Positions 60,129-61,133 of a stretch of 61,133 bases of DNA are shown here, one piece after another. The number at the start of each line of letters is the position of its first letter. The stretch's first letter is position 1. The notes beneath the pieces were generated by a model. The model saw only the letters and a program-made list of their open reading frames with translations. It searched no databases and was not told the origin of the DNA. This DNA is from Comamonas sp. lk (GTDB lineage: Bacteria; Pseudomonadota; Gammaproteobacteria; Burkholderiales; Burkholderiaceae_C): assembly GCA_945925985.1 (NCBI GenBank), contig CAMELV010000021.1, positions 1 to 61,133 on the forward strand, in the 5' to 3' direction. Made by a program: the position numbers and the translations under genes.

Positions 60129-60926
60129 ATGAACCTGATCCGCCTGGCAGACCTCAGCTCTGCCGACGTGCACCACATCTGGGGCCTGGTCGGCCAGCCT
60201 GCCGAGCCCATGGCCGGCACGGTGGCCTGGTCGTTTGAGGGCTATGGCATCCGCACCCGCACCACCTTTATCCAGGCCTTTCGCGAGCTGGGCCTGGCCT
60301 TCACCGAGCTACCCGGCTTTTTGAAGACCGGTGAGCGCGCCTGTGACCTGGCCGGCTACCTGGACCCGTTCTATGCGATGTACGTGGTGCGAGAGTCCAA
60401 CCCCGCGCGGCTGGCCGAGTTTGCTGCTGCCAGCCGGCGCCCGGTGATCAACGCCATGTCCAGTGACGGCCACCCCTGCGAGGTGCTGACCGATGCCTAT
60501 TACGTAGAAACCGAGCTGCGGCCTTTGGCGGGGGCTCGGGTCTGCCTCTGGGGCCCGCCGACCAACGTGCTGCGCTCCTGGCACGAACTGGCGGCGGTGC
60601 TGGGCTTGCAGCTGACCCATGCTTGTGACGCGGCCTTTCACCAAGCCACGCCAGGGGTGCAATTCACCGAGGCCTGCCCCACCGACATCGACGTCGTCAT
60701 CACCGACGGCTGGCCGTCCGGCGTGGAGGCGCCAGCCTGGTCGCTGACCGAAGCTCACCTGATCCAAATGGGCCAGCCCAAACTGCTGCCCACGCCACCG
60801 TTTACGATGGGTCGAGAGCTGGCGTTTGACCCGCTGCACTACGCCGGCTTTACCGGCTACCGGCAAAAAGAGCTGCTGCTGCCGGTGCAGAAGGCCATCC
60901 TGCGTTATGCGGCCACGGCCTTTTAG
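60129..60926 (+). CDS. Divergent transcarbamylase (ornithine/aspartate carbamoyltransferase family)
   Basis: 265 residues, shorter than OTC (about 310). The layout is that of the family: carbamoyl-phosphate loop, HPCQ-like motif and a second-domain substrate loop. But key sites differ: the S-T-R-T-R loop reads GIRTR, HPCQ reads HPCE (SDGHPCEVLTDAY), and the HCLP loop reads LLPTPPF, so its Cys is absent. The two Arg of the phosphate loop remain. It may use another amine, bind without catalysis, or be a slow enzyme. No arginine genes lie beside it. Confidence 0.75.
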   Translation: MNLIRLADLSSADVHHIWGLVGQPAEPMAGTVAWSFEGYGIRTRTTFIQAFRELGLAFTELPGFLKTGERACDLAGYLDPFYAMYVVRESNPARLAEFAAASRRPVINAMSSDGHPCEVLTDAYYVETELRPLAGARVCLWGPPTNVLRSWHELAAVLGLQLTHACDAAFHQATPGVQFTEACPTDIDVVITDGWPSGVEAPAWSLTEAHLIQMGQPKLLPTPPFTMGRELAFDPLHYAGFTGYRQKELLLPVQKAILRYAATAF

Positions 60927-60987
60927 GCGGCCGGGAGGCGCGGCATGGACTAAGGGTTTGTGTATCATTTGTGCTATCAATTAATGA

Positions 60988-61015
60988 TTGCTTAAATTTA
61001 GTCTTTTGCGATAAT
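60988..61015 (+). promoter_or_regulatory. Candidate promoter of hicA
   Basis: TTGCTT (60988-60993), 16-bp spacer, GATAAT (61010-61015), ending 7 bp before the hicA ATG in a locally AT-rich stretch. The start point would leave almost no leader. Confidence 0.4.
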
Positions 61016-61022
61016 TGAAAGC

Positions 61023-61133
61023 ATGAACCGCAAGCACGCCAAGACGCTCAAGGCCCTATTCGCCAAGCCAACGGCCAGCAATATCAAGTTTGCCGACATT
61101 GAGGCGCTGGTCATGGGCCTGGGTGGTGATGTG
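61023..61133 (+). CDS. hicA: HicA-type mRNA interferase toxin, 3'-truncated by window
   Basis: First 37 residues only: RKHAKTLKALFAKPTASNIK then FADIEALVMGLGGDV matches the HicA/YcfA start, a dsRBD-like fold RNase. The catalytic His and the expected hicB antitoxin gene would lie past the right edge. AT-richer flank than the neighbouring core genes. Confidence 0.8.
   Translation, partial: MNRKHAKTLKALFAKPTASNIKFADIEALVMGLGGDV

Noticed and set aside
60973..61022. GCTAT near the hicA promoter as a repeat head
   Set aside because: The second arm does not match ATAGC and there is no tail at the required distance.
1..61133. CRISPR array, rRNA or tRNA genes
   Set aside because: No regularly spaced direct repeats with unique spacers and no cloverleaf or rRNA sequence were recognised. 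The only tandem repeats are the coding YDG units.

Overview
The window looks like a high-GC betaproteobacterial chromosome, most probably a member of the Comamonadaceae (order Burkholderiales). I infer this from gene content and order: DUF971-ubiE-Tim44-like-ubiJ-ubiB-fmdB-DUF502-aspS, gpmA-ctpA-moeB, rhodanese-grxC, secB-gpsA, DUF3460-scpA, metG facing apbC, and a 1946-residue double UvrA. No rRNA, tRNA or CRISPR array was recognised. Only one strongly mobile remnant was seen, an IS3-type fragment. Gene calls are by reading protein motifs, not by database search.

Layout. 0-5.5 kb: a two-partner secretion locus (large YDG-repeat exoprotein cut by the left edge, a double-FecR-domain protein, an FhaC/ShlB-type outer-membrane transporter). 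5.5-13.3 kb: ubiquinone biosynthesis (ubiE, ubiJ, ubiB), Tim44-like and DUF502 membrane proteins, aspS and nudB. 13.3-17.4 kb: YbhP-like EEP protein and clsB, then folE, a BLUF photoreceptor and a DUF429 protein. 17.4-22.2 kb (minus strand): FlhG/MinD-like ATPase with an active-type diguanylate cyclase, ThiF/MoeB, CtpA and GpmA. 22.3-23.1 kb: rhodanese and GrxC.

23.1-35.1 kb is an accessory island lying between grxC and secB, which are neighbours in many Burkholderiales. It carries a PQQ alcohol dehydrogenase with the Asp-x-Asp signature of lanthanide-dependent enzymes, a cytochrome c, a ModA-like periplasmic protein, a PedABC/Lut-type ABC exporter set (ATPase, permease, beta-propeller, periplasmic binding protein), an orphan Bug/TctC binding protein, a TonB-dependent receptor and a LysR regulator. 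Read together it is a candidate system that takes up a rare-earth metal (or its chelator) and uses it to oxidise an alcohol in the periplasm. No PQQ biosynthesis genes are in the window.

35.1-49.7 kb returns to core genes (secB, gpsA, scpA, DUF3460, DUF1275, metG, apbC, lysR, double uvrA) with a vapBC module between metG and apbC. 49.7-51.7 kb is a toxin-antitoxin cluster (RHH-PIN pair, a decayed PIN fragment, PrlF-YhaV). 51.7-57.6 kb is an envelope-stress and efflux region: marR-emrA-emrB facing spy-like/response regulator/histidine kinase. 57.7-61.1 kb holds an alpha/beta hydrolase, an FAD oxidoreductase, DUF2721, a divergent transcarbamylase and the start of a hicA toxin gene.

Scattered through the window is a short repeat family with fixed geometry (GCTAT-N7-ATAGC, exactly 20 bp, then GGGCTAGAGC-like). 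Copies coincide with the stop codons of clsB and the histidine kinase, the start codon of gpsA, and an in-frame linker of metG. A different REP-type hairpin is translated in frame inside uvrA.
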